A stretch of 64,000 nt of DNA from Streptomonospora litoralis. GTDB lineage: Bacteria > Actinomycetota > Actinomycetes > Streptosporangiales > Streptosporangiaceae. Position 1 is the first letter of the stretch, and each line of letters starts with the position of its first letter. Under the pieces are notes generated by a model. That model had not been told where the DNA came from, did not search any database, and worked only from the letters and a program-made list of their open reading frames with translations. The stretch lies in the NCBI RefSeq assembly GCF_004323735.1, contig NZ_CP036455.1, positions 1,669,101 through 1,733,100 on the forward strand, written 5' to 3'. This document shows positions 17,323 through 25,732 of this stretch, one piece after another. Both the position numbers and the translations under genes were made by a program.

Positions 17323-17775
17323 TCAGCTGGCCCAGGCGTCGGGGTCCTCCGAGAGAGTGCGCACCGTCGGCGGCAACTTGCCCGAGGAGACGTCCTCCAA
17401 CGTCACGCTCTCCAGAATGGAGCGCTCGCTGGCGCGCAGCGCGATCCACACCTGCTGCAGGCTGCGGGCCGCCCCCTCGTAGCCGACGTGCTCGGGTCGT
17501 TCCCCGCGGACATTGGCCAGCGGGCCGTCCACCGCCCGGATCACGTCGGCCAGCGAGATGTCGGCGGGGGAGCGGGCCAACCAGTAGCCGCCCACGGGCC
17601 CGCGCTGGCTGCGCACGAGGCCGGCGCGGCGCAGCTGGGTGAGGATGTTCTCCAGGAACTTGCCGGGTATGGCCTGGGCGCGCGCCAGCTGTTCAGCCGT
17701 CACCGGGCCGCCACTGGCGGCGGCGAGCTCGGCCGCGGCACGCAACGCGTAATCGACCCGGGCAGAAAGGCGCAT
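17323..17775 (-). CDS. Rrf2-family transcriptional regulator without cluster cysteines
   Basis: 150 residues with the Rrf2 winged helix: MRLSARVDYALRAAAELA, QAIPGKFLENILTQLRRAGLVRSQRG, GGYWLARSPADISLADVIRAVDG. The family includes IscR, NsrR and RsrR, which sense through an Fe-S cluster, and cysteine-dependent CymR. This protein contains no cysteine at all, so it cannot bind a cluster through cysteines. Its ligand is unknown. The ATG at 17775 follows CATAAT at -10 distance, suggesting a leaderless transcript. No obvious target gene is adjacent. Confidence 0.85.
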   Translation of the reverse strand: MRLSARVDYALRAAAELAAASGGPVTAEQLARAQAIPGKFLENILTQLRRAGLVRSQRGPVGGYWLARSPADISLADVIRAVDGPLANVRGERPEHVGYEGAARSLQQVWIALRASERSILESVTLEDVSSGKLPPTVRTLSEDPDAWAS

Positions 17776-17917
17776 GCTGCGATTATGCCGCGAAAGCCGG
17801 GGCCCGCGCGCCAGCGGGGCACACGTGTGGTGAGCGGGCGGTCGTGACCAGCATCTGTCGTTCTCCTCGGCGCGGGATCGCAGCGGCGGCGCACGCGCCG
17901 GGTACGGTCCGCCACCT

Positions 17918-19369
17918 TCACCCTACCGACGCCTCGGCGCGCGCGCCCAGCACCTCGGCGGCGCTCTGCCCGTTGACCCGGGCCGCGCCGAAAGTGCTGA
18001 TGTGCACCCGGCACTGCGGCCGCCACGCCGGCAGCCCCATCTCCACCACCACCAGCTCCGGCCGCGCCCGGCACAGTTCGGACACCAGCGTGCGGGTCGC
18101 CGGGTAGCGGTGCGCGTCGCGCACCACCACGACCAGGTCGCGGTCCCGGGCCGCGGCCAGCACGTCGTCGGAGCGTGCGGAGTCGGCGTCGACCCGCTCG
18201 GTGCCCGGGAACCACGGCGACAGCCCCCAGGGCACCTCGCCCACCGCGATGCCGGGCGGCGCGTCGATCTCCACCACCACCGGGTCGCGGAGCGTGCCCA
18301 ACTCGCCGTCCACGCGCACCGCCCGCCGCGCCGAGTCCAGCCCGATCCGCTCGACCACCTCGGCAGTGGGCCGGTCCGCCGTCCAGGCGCGCAACCGCGA
18401 CGTGCGCCACGCCGCCTCCTCCAGCCGCTCGGCGCTCAACCGCCCCTCGGCCACGGCGCCGGTGATGGCGGCGCGAATCCGCTCAACCTGGTCGGCGTAG
18501 ACGAACCGGCCCAGGCACAGCAGGTCGCACCCGGCGATGAGGGCCTGCACCGCGGCCTCGGGGATGCCGATGCGGGCGCTGACACCGTCCATCTCGATCG
18601 CGTCGGTGACGATGGTGCCGTCGAAACCCAGCTCGCTGCGCAGCAGGCCCGTCACCACACTCGGCGCCAGCGTCGCCGGCCCGGTCAGGCCCAGCTCCGG
18701 CAGCCGGATGTGTGCGGTCAGGATGCTTTGGACACCCGCTTCGATGGCGGCCTGGAACGGTTTCAACTCCCGCTCGAACAGCAGCTCGCGGTCGGCGCCG
18801 ATCTCGGGCAGCTCCAGATGGGAGTCCTGGTGGGTGGCCCCGTGGCCGGGGAAGTGCTTGGCGCACGCCGCCACGCCGCCCTCCTGCAGCCCCGTAACCG
18901 CGGCCGCGGTGTGGCGGGAGACCAGAGCGGCGTCGGCACCGAAGGAGCGGGTGCCGATCCCCGGATTCTCCGCCACGGTGTTCACATCGGCCGAGGGCGC
19001 CAGGTCCAGGGTGAAGCCCAGCTCACGCAGCTCGGCGCCCAGCGAGCGGTGCACCGCCCGCGTCAAGTCGGTGTCGTCGACCTGGCCCAGCGCGGCGTTG
19101 CCGGGGTAACCGCTGCCCTGGCGCTGCCCGATCCGGGTGACGTCGCCGCCTTCCTCGTCCAAAGAGACCAGCGGCGACTCGGCGGCCTCGGACAGGCGTC
19201 TGTTCAGCCGCGCCACCTGCTCGGGGTCGGCGATGTTGTTGTGGAACAGGCAGACGCCGGCCATACCGTCGGCGAGGCCGTCGAGCACCCACCGCGGCGC
19301 GTCATAGGACTCGAACGGCACCAGCAGTGTGGCGTTGGCGAGGCGATCCAGGCCTGGATCTGCGGGCAT
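17918..19369 (-). CDS. Glycoside hydrolase family 3 protein (beta-N-acetylhexosaminidase type)
   Basis: 483 residues, no signal peptide, so cytosolic. GH3 barrel features: SLDEEGGDVTRI, the NagZ-type loop CAKHFPGHGATHQDSH at about residues 168-183 (the histidine in the KHF[G/P]GHG loop acts as general acid/base in NagZ), and the nucleophile aspartate in GTIVTDAIEMDGVSA. The C-terminal domain (about 345-483) is more variable. It closes a four-gene sugar-uptake operon on this strand and likely hydrolyses the imported N-acetylglucosaminide or similar beta-glycoside to monosaccharide (inference from context). There is a 99-bp gap to the upstream permease gene. Confidence 0.85.
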   Translation of the reverse strand: MPADPGLDRLANATLLVPFESYDAPRWVLDGLADGMAGVCLFHNNIADPEQVARLNRRLSEAAESPLVSLDEEGGDVTRIGQRQGSGYPGNAALGQVDDTDLTRAVHRSLGAELRELGFTLDLAPSADVNTVAENPGIGTRSFGADAALVSRHTAAAVTGLQEGGVAACAKHFPGHGATHQDSHLELPEIGADRELLFERELKPFQAAIEAGVQSILTAHIRLPELGLTGPATLAPSVVTGLLRSELGFDGTIVTDAIEMDGVSARIGIPEAAVQALIAGCDLLCLGRFVYADQVERIRAAITGAVAEGRLSAERLEEAAWRTSRLRAWTADRPTAEVVERIGLDSARRAVRVDGELGTLRDPVVVEIDAPPGIAVGEVPWGLSPWFPGTERVDADSARSDDVLAAARDRDLVVVVRDAHRYPATRTLVSELCRARPELVVVEMGLPAWRPQCRVHISTFGAARVNGQSAAEVLGARAEASVG

Positions 19370-19468
19370 GGGGACTCCGTTCAGAGAGGGGAGGAAGGCG
19401 GTGCGGGCGCGCGCAGCAGGGGCGGGTGCCGCGCCCCCGAACGGCGCGGCACCGCTGCGCGGGCGCGG

Positions 19469-20398
19469 TCAGCCCTTGACCGCGCCCATGGTCAGGCCCG
19501 ACACCATGCGGCGCTGGACGAACAGGAAGAACGCCATCACCGGCAGGGTCAGCAGCGTGGAGGCGGCCATGATCGAGCCCCATTCGGTGCCGAAGCGGCC
19601 GAAGTAGTAGGACAGCGACAGGGGCAGCGTGTACTCCTCGGTGCTGCGGCCCAGGAACGTCAGCGCGACGATGAACTCGTTCCAGGCGGTGATGAAGGCG
19701 AAGATGCTGGCGGCGACCAGCCCCGGCGCGACCAGCGGCATGAGGATCCGCCAGAACACCGTCCACGGGCTGGCGCCGTCGATGGCCGCCGCCTCCTCCA
19801 GCTCCTTGGGCACCGCGGCCACGAATCCGCGCAGCATCATGATCGTGATCGGCAGCGAGACCGCGGTGTAGACCACGAGGATGCCCGAGAGGTTGCCCAG
19901 CATCTGGATGCCGGTGGCGTCCTGGAAGCGGCGGAAGTTGATGAAGATCGAGATGATCAGCGCTTCCGCCGGCACCATCTGGATCACCATCAGCAGGATG
20001 ATGAAAGCGCTGCGCATCCGGAACCGGAACCTCGCCACCGCCACCGCGGCCAGCAGCGACAGCACCGCGCCGGCGGCGACCGCGCCCAGGGTGACGATGA
20101 GGCTGTTGACCAGGAACTCCCAGAAGTTCACGCCCGGGATCAGTTCGCCGTTGATCACCCGGTCGAAGTGCTCCAGGGTCAGCGTGCCCGGGAAGAGCCG
20201 CGTGTCCTTGGAGAAGATCTCGCCGACCGGTTTGAAGGCGGTGGCCACCATCCAGTAGACGGGGAACACCGCGAAGAGGAAGACCGCGGCTCCTGCGGCG
20301 TACAGCCCGGCCCGGTTCAGCAGCACCGGCAGCGACGGCCGGCGCCGGCGGCGGTAAGTGGTGGGCGTGGCCGGGGCCGCCCCCGTTGTCGCGGTCAT
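19469..20398 (-). CDS. Carbohydrate ABC transporter permease (MalG type)
   Basis: 309 residues, six transmembrane helices after a basic N-terminal tail (YRRRRRPSLP). The inner-membrane permease signature EEAAAIDGASPWTVFWRILMP (EAA motif, contacts the ATPase) lies at about residues 200-220. The C-terminal FLFVQRRMVSGLTMGAVKG is typical of CUT1 MalG subunits. ATG 20398 overlaps the stop of the partner permease as ATGA, so the two permeases are coupled. No ATPase gene is in the operon; a shared MsiK-type ATPase is expected elsewhere. Confidence 0.92.
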   Translation of the reverse strand: MTATTGAAPATPTTYRRRRRPSLPVLLNRAGLYAAGAAVFLFAVFPVYWMVATAFKPVGEIFSKDTRLFPGTLTLEHFDRVINGELIPGVNFWEFLVNSLIVTLGAVAAGAVLSLLAAVAVARFRFRMRSAFIILLMVIQMVPAEALIISIFINFRRFQDATGIQMLGNLSGILVVYTAVSLPITIMMLRGFVAAVPKELEEAAAIDGASPWTVFWRILMPLVAPGLVAASIFAFITAWNEFIVALTFLGRSTEEYTLPLSLSYYFGRFGTEWGSIMAASTLLTLPVMAFFLFVQRRMVSGLTMGAVKG

Positions 20399-21393
20399 CG
20401 GGTCTCCCCCTGGCGGATCATGATGCGCAGGTAGTAGGCGGTGACACCGAGGATCATCAGGGTCATCACCACGGCGATCGCCGAGCCCATGCCGTAGTTG
20501 GCCGGGCTGGCCGAGAAGCCCTGCTGGTAGATGTAATACGAGAGCAGGTAGATCTCTTTGTTCTGGAAGCTGTTCGCCAGGATGTAGAGCTGGGTGAACA
20601 CCCGCAGGTCCCAGATGATCTGCAGCACCAGCAGCAGCGCGAACAGCGGGCGCAGCATCGGGAAGGTGACGCTCCAGAACGAGCGCCAGCCGCCGGCGCC
20701 GTCGACGCGGACGGCCTCGTAGAGCTCGTAGGGGATGCTCTTGAGCCCGGCCAGCACCGAGACGGCGATGAACGGGAACGACTGCCACACGATCACCGAG
20801 ATCAGTACGCTGAACAGCGACAGCGGTTCCAGGAACCAGTTGTAGTTCAGCCAGCCCGAGCCCACGAGCCAGTCCGGCAGGCGGTCCAGCGCCACGTTGA
20901 CCAGGCCGCGTTCGGGCAGGAACAGCCACCGGAAGACCAGAGAGGCGCTGATGGCGGGGGTGGCCCAGGCCAGCATCATGCCCACCGACACCGTGACCGA
21001 GAACCAGCGCGGCAGCTTGTGCAGCAGGATTCCCACCAGGGTGCCCAGCACCATGGTGACCCCGACCATCAGCACGCACACCACCACGGTGTTGCGCAGG
21101 ATGGTCCAGAACTCCGGGTCGCTCAGCAGTCGGCGGTAGTGGCCGAAGTCGTTCCACTGCGGTGCCGGGGCGTTGGGCAGCAGGTTCCGGATCGTGTAGG
21201 AGTGCAGGGAGTTCCACACCATCTGCACCACCGGCCACACCAGCACCAGCGTGAGGATGACCAGCGCCGGGGCGATGAGCAGGTAGGGCGTGGGGATCGT
21301 GCGGCGGCGGCGCGGGCCGTCTGGTCCGCTGCCGCCCTTGGGCGGCGGTTCCGGCGGGGTCTCGGCCCGCACGGCTTCGGCGGTCTGTGCCAT
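20395..21393 (-). CDS. Carbohydrate ABC transporter permease (MalF type)
   Basis: 332 residues with six transmembrane helices. The proline-rich N-terminal tail (ETPPEPPPKGGSG) is cytoplasmic. The EAA loop is YEAVRVDGAGGWRSFWSVTFP at about residues 235-255. It forms a heterodimer with the downstream MalG-type subunit, overlapping it by four bases. ATG at 21393 lies 83 bp downstream of the binding-protein stop. Confidence 0.92.
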   Translation of the reverse strand: MAQTAEAVRAETPPEPPPKGGSGPDGPRRRRTIPTPYLLIAPALVILTLVLVWPVVQMVWNSLHSYTIRNLLPNAPAPQWNDFGHYRRLLSDPEFWTILRNTVVVCVLMVGVTMVLGTLVGILLHKLPRWFSVTVSVGMMLAWATPAISASLVFRWLFLPERGLVNVALDRLPDWLVGSGWLNYNWFLEPLSLFSVLISVIVWQSFPFIAVSVLAGLKSIPYELYEAVRVDGAGGWRSFWSVTFPMLRPLFALLLVLQIIWDLRVFTQLYILANSFQNKEIYLLSYYIYQQGFSASPANYGMGSAIAVVMTLMILGVTAYYLRIMIRQGETR

Positions 21394-21476
21394 GGGGACT
21401 TCGCAATCAGGTCGAGGGCCGGGGCGGCGGGAGGAGAGAGACCGCCGCCCCGGCGCCTACCGAGGGGAGAGGACTG

Positions 21477-22763
21477 TCAGGCGACCGGCTTGTTCAAGGT
21501 CTCGGTCAGTTCCTTGTTCGCCTCTTCCAGCACCTTGTCGGGATCCCCGCCCTTGACGATCTCCAGCACGGCGCCCGGGATGATCTTGCCGTCCTGGTCG
21601 GCGGCGTTCCAGTTCGGCGTGCTCGGGAAGAACTTGGTCTTCTTCATCTGCTCGGCGGCGGCCGCGGTGAGCGGGTCGGACTGGTATTCCTCGTTGTCGA
21701 GCATCTCCGGGTAGGCCGGGAAGTAGCCCGCCGCGTCGGCGTAGCCCTTGCCGCCCTCCTTGTCGCCCATGACCTTGAGCAGGTCGAACGCGGCGTCGGG
21801 GTGCTCGGTGGTGGAGAACAGCGTCAGCGCCGACCCGCCGGCGAAGGCGGGGGCGATGCCGTCGGCGCCGGGGATCGGCGCGGCCATGATCTCGTCGAGC
21901 ACCGCCGGGTCCGAGGCCTGCTCCTCCATGGAGGTCAGCGCCCAGCCGCCGTCGATGTACATGCCGACCTCGCCGTTGGCCATGTCGGCCAGCGGGACCA
22001 GTTCGTTCTCACCCACGTAGGACTGCGGGGAGACCTTCTCCTCGGTGGTCAGCCCGGCGTAGAACTCGATGGCCTCCTGCGTCTCGGCGGAGGTCAGCTG
22101 CCCCTGCCATTCGCCTCCCTGCTGGACGGCGATCTCGCCGCCGTTGCTCCAGATGAAGCTGGCGATGCCGTTGGTGAAGTCGGTGGGCGCGGCGAAGCCG
22201 GGGACGCCGTGCTCCTCCTCGATGGCCTTGGCGACCTCGACCAGCTCGTCCCAGGTCGTGGGCGCCTCCATGCCGAGCCCTTCCAGCCAGTCCGCGCGGT
22301 AGTAGAGCGTGCGCACGCCGGAGAACCACGGGATGCCGTACTGGGACCCGTCGTACTTGCCGTAGTCGACCGCGGCCTGGTCCATGTCGGCCACCGCGTC
22401 CCACGACTCGGTGCGGGAGGTGATGTCCATGATGGCGCCCTGGGAGGCCCAGTTGGCGACCTGGTCGTTGCCGACCTCCAGCACGTCCGGGGCGTCGCCG
22501 CCGGCCAGCGCGTTGTTGATGGACTGCTGGGCGTCGGGCCAGGGGATGAACTCGACCTCGACCTTGGTGTCGGGGTAGTCCTGCTGGTACCGCTTCTCGA
22601 CGTTGTCGAAGTACTTCTCGATGGGGTCCTGAGCGGTGCCCATGACCCACACGGTCAGGCTGCCGGGCGCCTCGGAGGAGCCGCTTTCGGATTCGCCTCC
22701 GCCGCAGGCGGTGGCGGCGAGCAGCACCGCCGTGGACAGGGCTGCGGTTTTCAGGGATCTCAT
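21477..22763 (-). CDS. Sugar ABC transporter substrate-binding lipoprotein
   Basis: 428 residues. Lipoprotein signal MRSLKTAALSTAVLLAATAC with the lipidated cysteine at residue 20, then a Gly/Ser-rich linker and a SBP_bac_1 (CUT1) fold: LTVWVMGTAQDPIEKYFDN, NNALAGGDAPDVLEVGN, FSGVRTLYYRADWL, FAGGSALTLFSTTEHPDAAFDLLKVM. It captures an oligosaccharide outside the membrane. The closest types are N-acetylglucosamine/chitobiose and beta-glucoside binding proteins (NgcE/DasA-like), consistent with the GH3 enzyme at the operon end. First gene of the operon, divergent from the ROK regulator. Confidence 0.9.
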   Translation of the reverse strand: MRSLKTAALSTAVLLAATACGGGESESGSSEAPGSLTVWVMGTAQDPIEKYFDNVEKRYQQDYPDTKVEVEFIPWPDAQQSINNALAGGDAPDVLEVGNDQVANWASQGAIMDITSRTESWDAVADMDQAAVDYGKYDGSQYGIPWFSGVRTLYYRADWLEGLGMEAPTTWDELVEVAKAIEEEHGVPGFAAPTDFTNGIASFIWSNGGEIAVQQGGEWQGQLTSAETQEAIEFYAGLTTEEKVSPQSYVGENELVPLADMANGEVGMYIDGGWALTSMEEQASDPAVLDEIMAAPIPGADGIAPAFAGGSALTLFSTTEHPDAAFDLLKVMGDKEGGKGYADAAGYFPAYPEMLDNEEYQSDPLTAAAAEQMKKTKFFPSTPNWNAADQDGKIIPGAVLEIVKGGDPDKVLEEANKELTETLNKPVA

Positions 22764-22979
22764 GCCTGGTTTCTCCCTTCACGCGTTGCCACGCGCGACG
22801 TTGCGTCGAGAAGACGCCCCCGGACATCTCTGGCCTGCAAGCGCGATGCGGGCTTCGTCGTCGGTTCGAGAGGTGTGCTGGGATAGCACTGTGTGTTCGG
22901 TTCGCCCAGCCCGGCCGGTGCCGCGAAGGGCCTGGGAGGAGACGCCGGTGAGGCGTGACCTCGGATTGGGCGTTAAACT

Positions 22980-22998
22980 AACAAGAAACTTTCCTAAT
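22980..22998. promoter_or_regulatory. Imperfect palindrome in the SBP/ROK divergent promoter, likely ROK operator
   Basis: AACAAGAAACTTTCCTAAT has arms AACAAGAAA and TTTCCTAAT that match at six of nine positions around a central C. It resembles AT-rich GGAAA/TTTCC operators of ROK repressors. A TAAACT -10 candidate (22974-22979) abuts it. It is the most AT-rich part of the 260-bp intergenic region. Confidence 0.4.
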
Positions 22999-23023
22999 GA
23001 ATAGAGAACGGGGTGTCACGGTT

Positions 23024-24238
23024 ATGTCTCGACGTCCGGGAACTCCGCGCCTGCTGCGCCAACTCAACGACCGGGCCGCGCTGGAGCTCCTGCTGGCGTC
23101 GGGTCCGCTGACACGCACCCAGCTCGGCGCCGAAACCGGCCTGTCCAAGGTCACCGCCTCGCAGCTGCTCGCCCGGCTGGAGGAACGCCAGCTCGTGCAC
23201 GTGGTCGGCAGCCAAGCCGGCGGACGCGGACCCAACGCCGCCCTCTACGCCGTCGTCCCCTCAAGCGCCTACGCCCTCGCCCTCGACATCCGCGCCGCCG
23301 AAGTCACCGGGGCCCTCTCCGACATCACCGGCCAGGTCGTCGGCGAGTTCACCCTCGACCCCTCCGACACCGGCGACCCCGTCGAACAGGTCCGCCGCGC
23401 CGTCATGCGGCTGCTGCAGACCTGCGAGGTCCCCCTCGACCGCCTCAGCGCCTGCACCATCGGCACCCCCGGCGTCGTCGACCCCCGCACCGGCGACGTG
23501 CGCTTCTCCTTCGACCTGCACACCTGGCTGGAAGGCGCCTTCCAAGCGCTGCGCACCGACCTGGGGCCCGTCGTCCGCATCGAGAACGACGTCAACCTCG
23601 CCGCCCTCGCCGAACACGCCGAAGGATCCGCCGAAGACGTCTCCGACTTCGTCCTCATCTGGCTCGGCGGAGGCGGCGGCGTCGGCATGGCGATCATGCT
23701 CAACGACCGCATCCACTGGGGCGTCACCGGCGGCGCAGGCGAAATCGGCTACCTGCCCGTCCCCGGCGCCCCGCTCCCCGGCGACGTCGGCCTGCCCGGC
23801 GGCTACCAGTCCCTGCGCCGCACACCCGAACACCCCAACATCGCCCACGGCTTCCAAGCCCTCGTCGGAGCCCAGGAGATCCGCGCCCTCGGCGAATCCC
23901 ACGGATTCACCGGCAAAACCGTCGGCGATATCCTCACCGCCGCCGCGGAAGCCGGACCCGCCGGCGACGCCCTCCTCGACGAACTCGCCGAACGCATCGC
24001 CCGCGGCGTCGCCGCCGTGTGCGTCGTCCTCGACCCCGGCCTCGTCGTCCTCGGCGGCGAAGTCGCCGAAAGCGGCGGCGACGACCTCGCCCACCGCGTC
24101 GCCCGCGCCGCCGACCGCATCGGACCCAACGCCCCCCACGTCAGCGTCGGCCGCGTCCAGTCGCCCGTACTGCGCGGGGCCCTGCTGTGGGCGCTACAGC
24201 ACGCGAGGGAGGACGTCTTCGACTCCACGGTGGAGTGA
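23024..24238 (+). CDS. ROK-family transcriptional repressor
   Basis: 404 residues. The N-terminal winged HTH at about 10-70 (RAALELLLASGPLTRTQLGAETGLSKVTASQLLARLEER) is followed by the ROK sugar-kinase-like fold: ALALDIRAAEVTGAL, the IENDVNLAALAEH block with the conserved Asp, LIWLGGGGGVGMAI, GGAGEIGYLPV. The zinc-binding CxCGxxGC motif common in ROK proteins is absent, with no cysteine after GEIGYLPV. It is divergent from the sugar importer and probably represses it. ATG 23024 is chosen because the operator-like palindrome overlaps the upstream in-frame ATG at 22997, which would add nine residues. Confidence 0.88.
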   Translation: MSRRPGTPRLLRQLNDRAALELLLASGPLTRTQLGAETGLSKVTASQLLARLEERQLVHVVGSQAGGRGPNAALYAVVPSSAYALALDIRAAEVTGALSDITGQVVGEFTLDPSDTGDPVEQVRRAVMRLLQTCEVPLDRLSACTIGTPGVVDPRTGDVRFSFDLHTWLEGAFQALRTDLGPVVRIENDVNLAALAEHAEGSAEDVSDFVLIWLGGGGGVGMAIMLNDRIHWGVTGGAGEIGYLPVPGAPLPGDVGLPGGYQSLRRTPEHPNIAHGFQALVGAQEIRALGESHGFTGKTVGDILTAAAEAGPAGDALLDELAERIARGVAAVCVVLDPGLVVLGGEVAESGGDDLAHRVARAADRIGPNAPHVSVGRVQSPVLRGALLWALQHAREDVFDSTVE

Positions 24239-24272
24239 GGGGCGGGGGCGGCCGCCGCGCCGACCGGGCGAA

Positions 24273-24794
24273 TCAGCCACCCGAGGGCCCCAGCCCGCCG
24301 AATCGGCGGCGCATCGCGATCCGCGGCGCCACCGCGATGCCCGCCGCCTCCTCTCGCGTCCACTGCTCCCGCAGTTCGGGCCCCCAGGCATTCGGAGCCA
24401 ACTGGGCGAACCCCCGCCGCGCGTACCACGGCGCGTTCCACGCCACATCGCGGAAAGTCGTCAGCGTCATCGCCGCGAAGCCCTCGGCGCGGGCCCGACC
24501 GCAGGCGGCCTCCAGCAGCGCCCCGCCCACACCTCGCCGCCCATGGTCGGGATGCACCGCCAACTCCTCCAGATGCGCCGCCCCGTCCAGCACGCCCACC
24601 GCAGCGAACCCCCGCACCGGACCGGCCGCCACCAGCACCCAGCACGCAGCCGCCAGCATCTCGCGCGGATCATCCGGCGGCAGCGCCAGCCCCACCTCGG
24701 CGAACAGCGCCTCAGCTGCCCGGCTCACCTCCACCAGCGCCTCCGCATCGGACGCACACATCAACCTGATCCCGGCATCCGGAGTAGCAGACAT
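24273..24794 (-). CDS. GNAT-family N-acetyltransferase
   Basis: 173 residues. The acetyl-CoA loop is in LEELAVHPDHGRRGVGGALLEAA (R-R-x-V-G-x-A/G), followed by MTLTTFRDVAWNAPWYARRGF, a helix-strand end typical of GNAT enzymes that modify small amines or peptides. ATG 24794 (MSATPDAGIRL) is preferred over the frame extension to 24863, which begins in low-complexity sequence. Convergent with the ROK gene, 34 bp apart. Substrate unknown. Confidence 0.8.
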   Translation of the reverse strand: MSATPDAGIRLMCASDAEALVEVSRAAEALFAEVGLALPPDDPREMLAAACWVLVAAGPVRGFAAVGVLDGAAHLEELAVHPDHGRRGVGGALLEAACGRARAEGFAAMTLTTFRDVAWNAPWYARRGFAQLAPNAWGPELREQWTREEAAGIAVAPRIAMRRRFGGLGPSGG

Positions 24795-24981
24795 CGGACG
24801 ACCTCGCAGCAAGCGGAAGGAAGCAGCGGAAGGCCACCATTTTCGCGCCGCCGCGCCCCGCACGCGAGCCGTTCAGCATCCGACCCCGATCCCGCGCCAT
24901 CGGAGTAGCTCATGCGGTCGCCGCGTCACGCGAAACCAGATGGAGACCAGCGGATACGCTGAAGGGGCGGCAAGGAGAGTG

Positions 24982-24987
24982 TAGGCT
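24982..24987 (+). promoter_or_regulatory. -10 hexamer TAGGCT, leaderless promoter
   Basis: TAGGCT ends eight bases before ATG 24996, matching the ftsK arrangement. Confidence 0.45.
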
Positions 24988-24995
24988 CTGGTGCC

Positions 24996-25340
24996 ATGGA
25001 CAACGTCGAGCGAGGTCGTGCGGTCCACGGTGTCCGTGTCGCCGTGCCTGCCGGAGACGACGGCCACGCCCTGCTTTGGTTCGCCTACTGCCCCAACTGC
25101 CAGGCGACGGTGAACGCCGACCGAGGCTTCCTCGCCGACTGCTGGAACTGCGGACGGCAGCTGCCCCGTCGGTTCAACTCGCGACAGGAAGTACACGTCG
25201 AGTGGGTTCTGCTCGACGACGTATTGCAAGGGCGGCACAAGGCCGACGAGTGGTTCTGCAACTACTGCGGTATGGCCAATCCAATGAGCAACCCGATATG
25301 CAGCAAGTGCAAGCGGTCGAAACACTCCACCGGCTCCTGA
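24996..25340 (+). CDS. Small protein with a zinc ribbon and a RanBP2-type zinc finger
   Basis: 114 residues. The N-terminal half has two CxxC knuckles, CPNC and CWNC, separated by 13 residues (a zinc ribbon). The C-terminal half, DEWFCNYCGMANPMSNPICS with the last CxxC just after it, matches the RanBP2 finger pattern W-x-C-x2-C-x3-N-x6-C-x2-C exactly (about residues 86-105). In eukaryotes such fingers bind ubiquitin or single-stranded RNA; a bacterial role is unknown. Between them lies a charged linker (RQEVHVEWVLLDDVLQGRHK). The protein ends in a basic tail KRSKHSTGS. The start is supported by the -10 element. Monocistronic, followed by a repeat cluster. Confidence 0.7.
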   Translation: MDNVERGRAVHGVRVAVPAGDDGHALLWFAYCPNCQATVNADRGFLADCWNCGRQLPRRFNSRQEVHVEWVLLDDVLQGRHKADEWFCNYCGMANPMSNPICSKCKRSKHSTGS

Positions 25341-25416
25341 CACCTCGTACTCAAGGCTCCCAGCGCTGATCTCGCCCCTGTGGCCATGACCGGCGCCCCG
25401 GCCCGCCCGGTCGGCA

Positions 25417-25467
25417 GCCAACGCGCGGAAATAACCGGCCGATCCTTGGTTGTTTCCGCGCGCTGGC
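25417..25467. repeat. Hairpin of the dispersed repeat family
   Basis: Arms 25417-25436 and 25448-25467 pair except for one A-C mismatch and one wobble; the loop is 11 bases. The stem GCGCGGAAATAACC is nearly that of the hairpin at 2643-2700. It lies 76 bp after the zinc-protein stop. The flanking parts of 25341-25732 hold only repeat fragments and no gene. Confidence 0.65.
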
Positions 25468-25514
25468 TTCCGCGAAACCCGGCACAACGGACGCGCGGGC
25501 GCCCGGCCCTCACC

Positions 25515-25573
25515 GAGACTGTCTCTGGAGCCGGTTTCGGCGTCGAATCCGTTCCTGGAGCCGGTCTCGGCGC
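25515..25573. repeat. Degenerate copy of the long palindrome
   Basis: Read on the minus strand it contains GCCGAGACCGGCTCCAGG, GGATTCGACGCCGAAACC and AGAGACAGTCTCGG. It aligns with the perfect palindromes at 2227-2288 and 63848-63903 but has lost part of its self-pairing. Confidence 0.5.
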
Positions 25574-25628
25574 GCCACCGGCGGGCGTCCTGTCCGGTGG
25601 GCGCGGGCCCGGCCATCCGGTGCCCTTG

Positions 25629-25698
25629 CCGCCGCCTTCCCACCAGATCACCCACCACCCGGCAGACCAACAAGGCCGCCCAGCGGATCCGAGCCGCC
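25629..25698 (-). repeat. Inverted copy of the dispersed intergenic repeat
   Basis: On the minus strand it reads GGCGGCTCGGATCCGCTGGG then CGGCCTTGTTGGTCTGCCGG, the same core as at 1777 and 1914. It ends 35 bp before the lhr stop. Confidence 0.7.
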
Positions 25699-25732
25699 TC
25701 CGGTGACCGAAGACATCGGTCCCACACATCTA

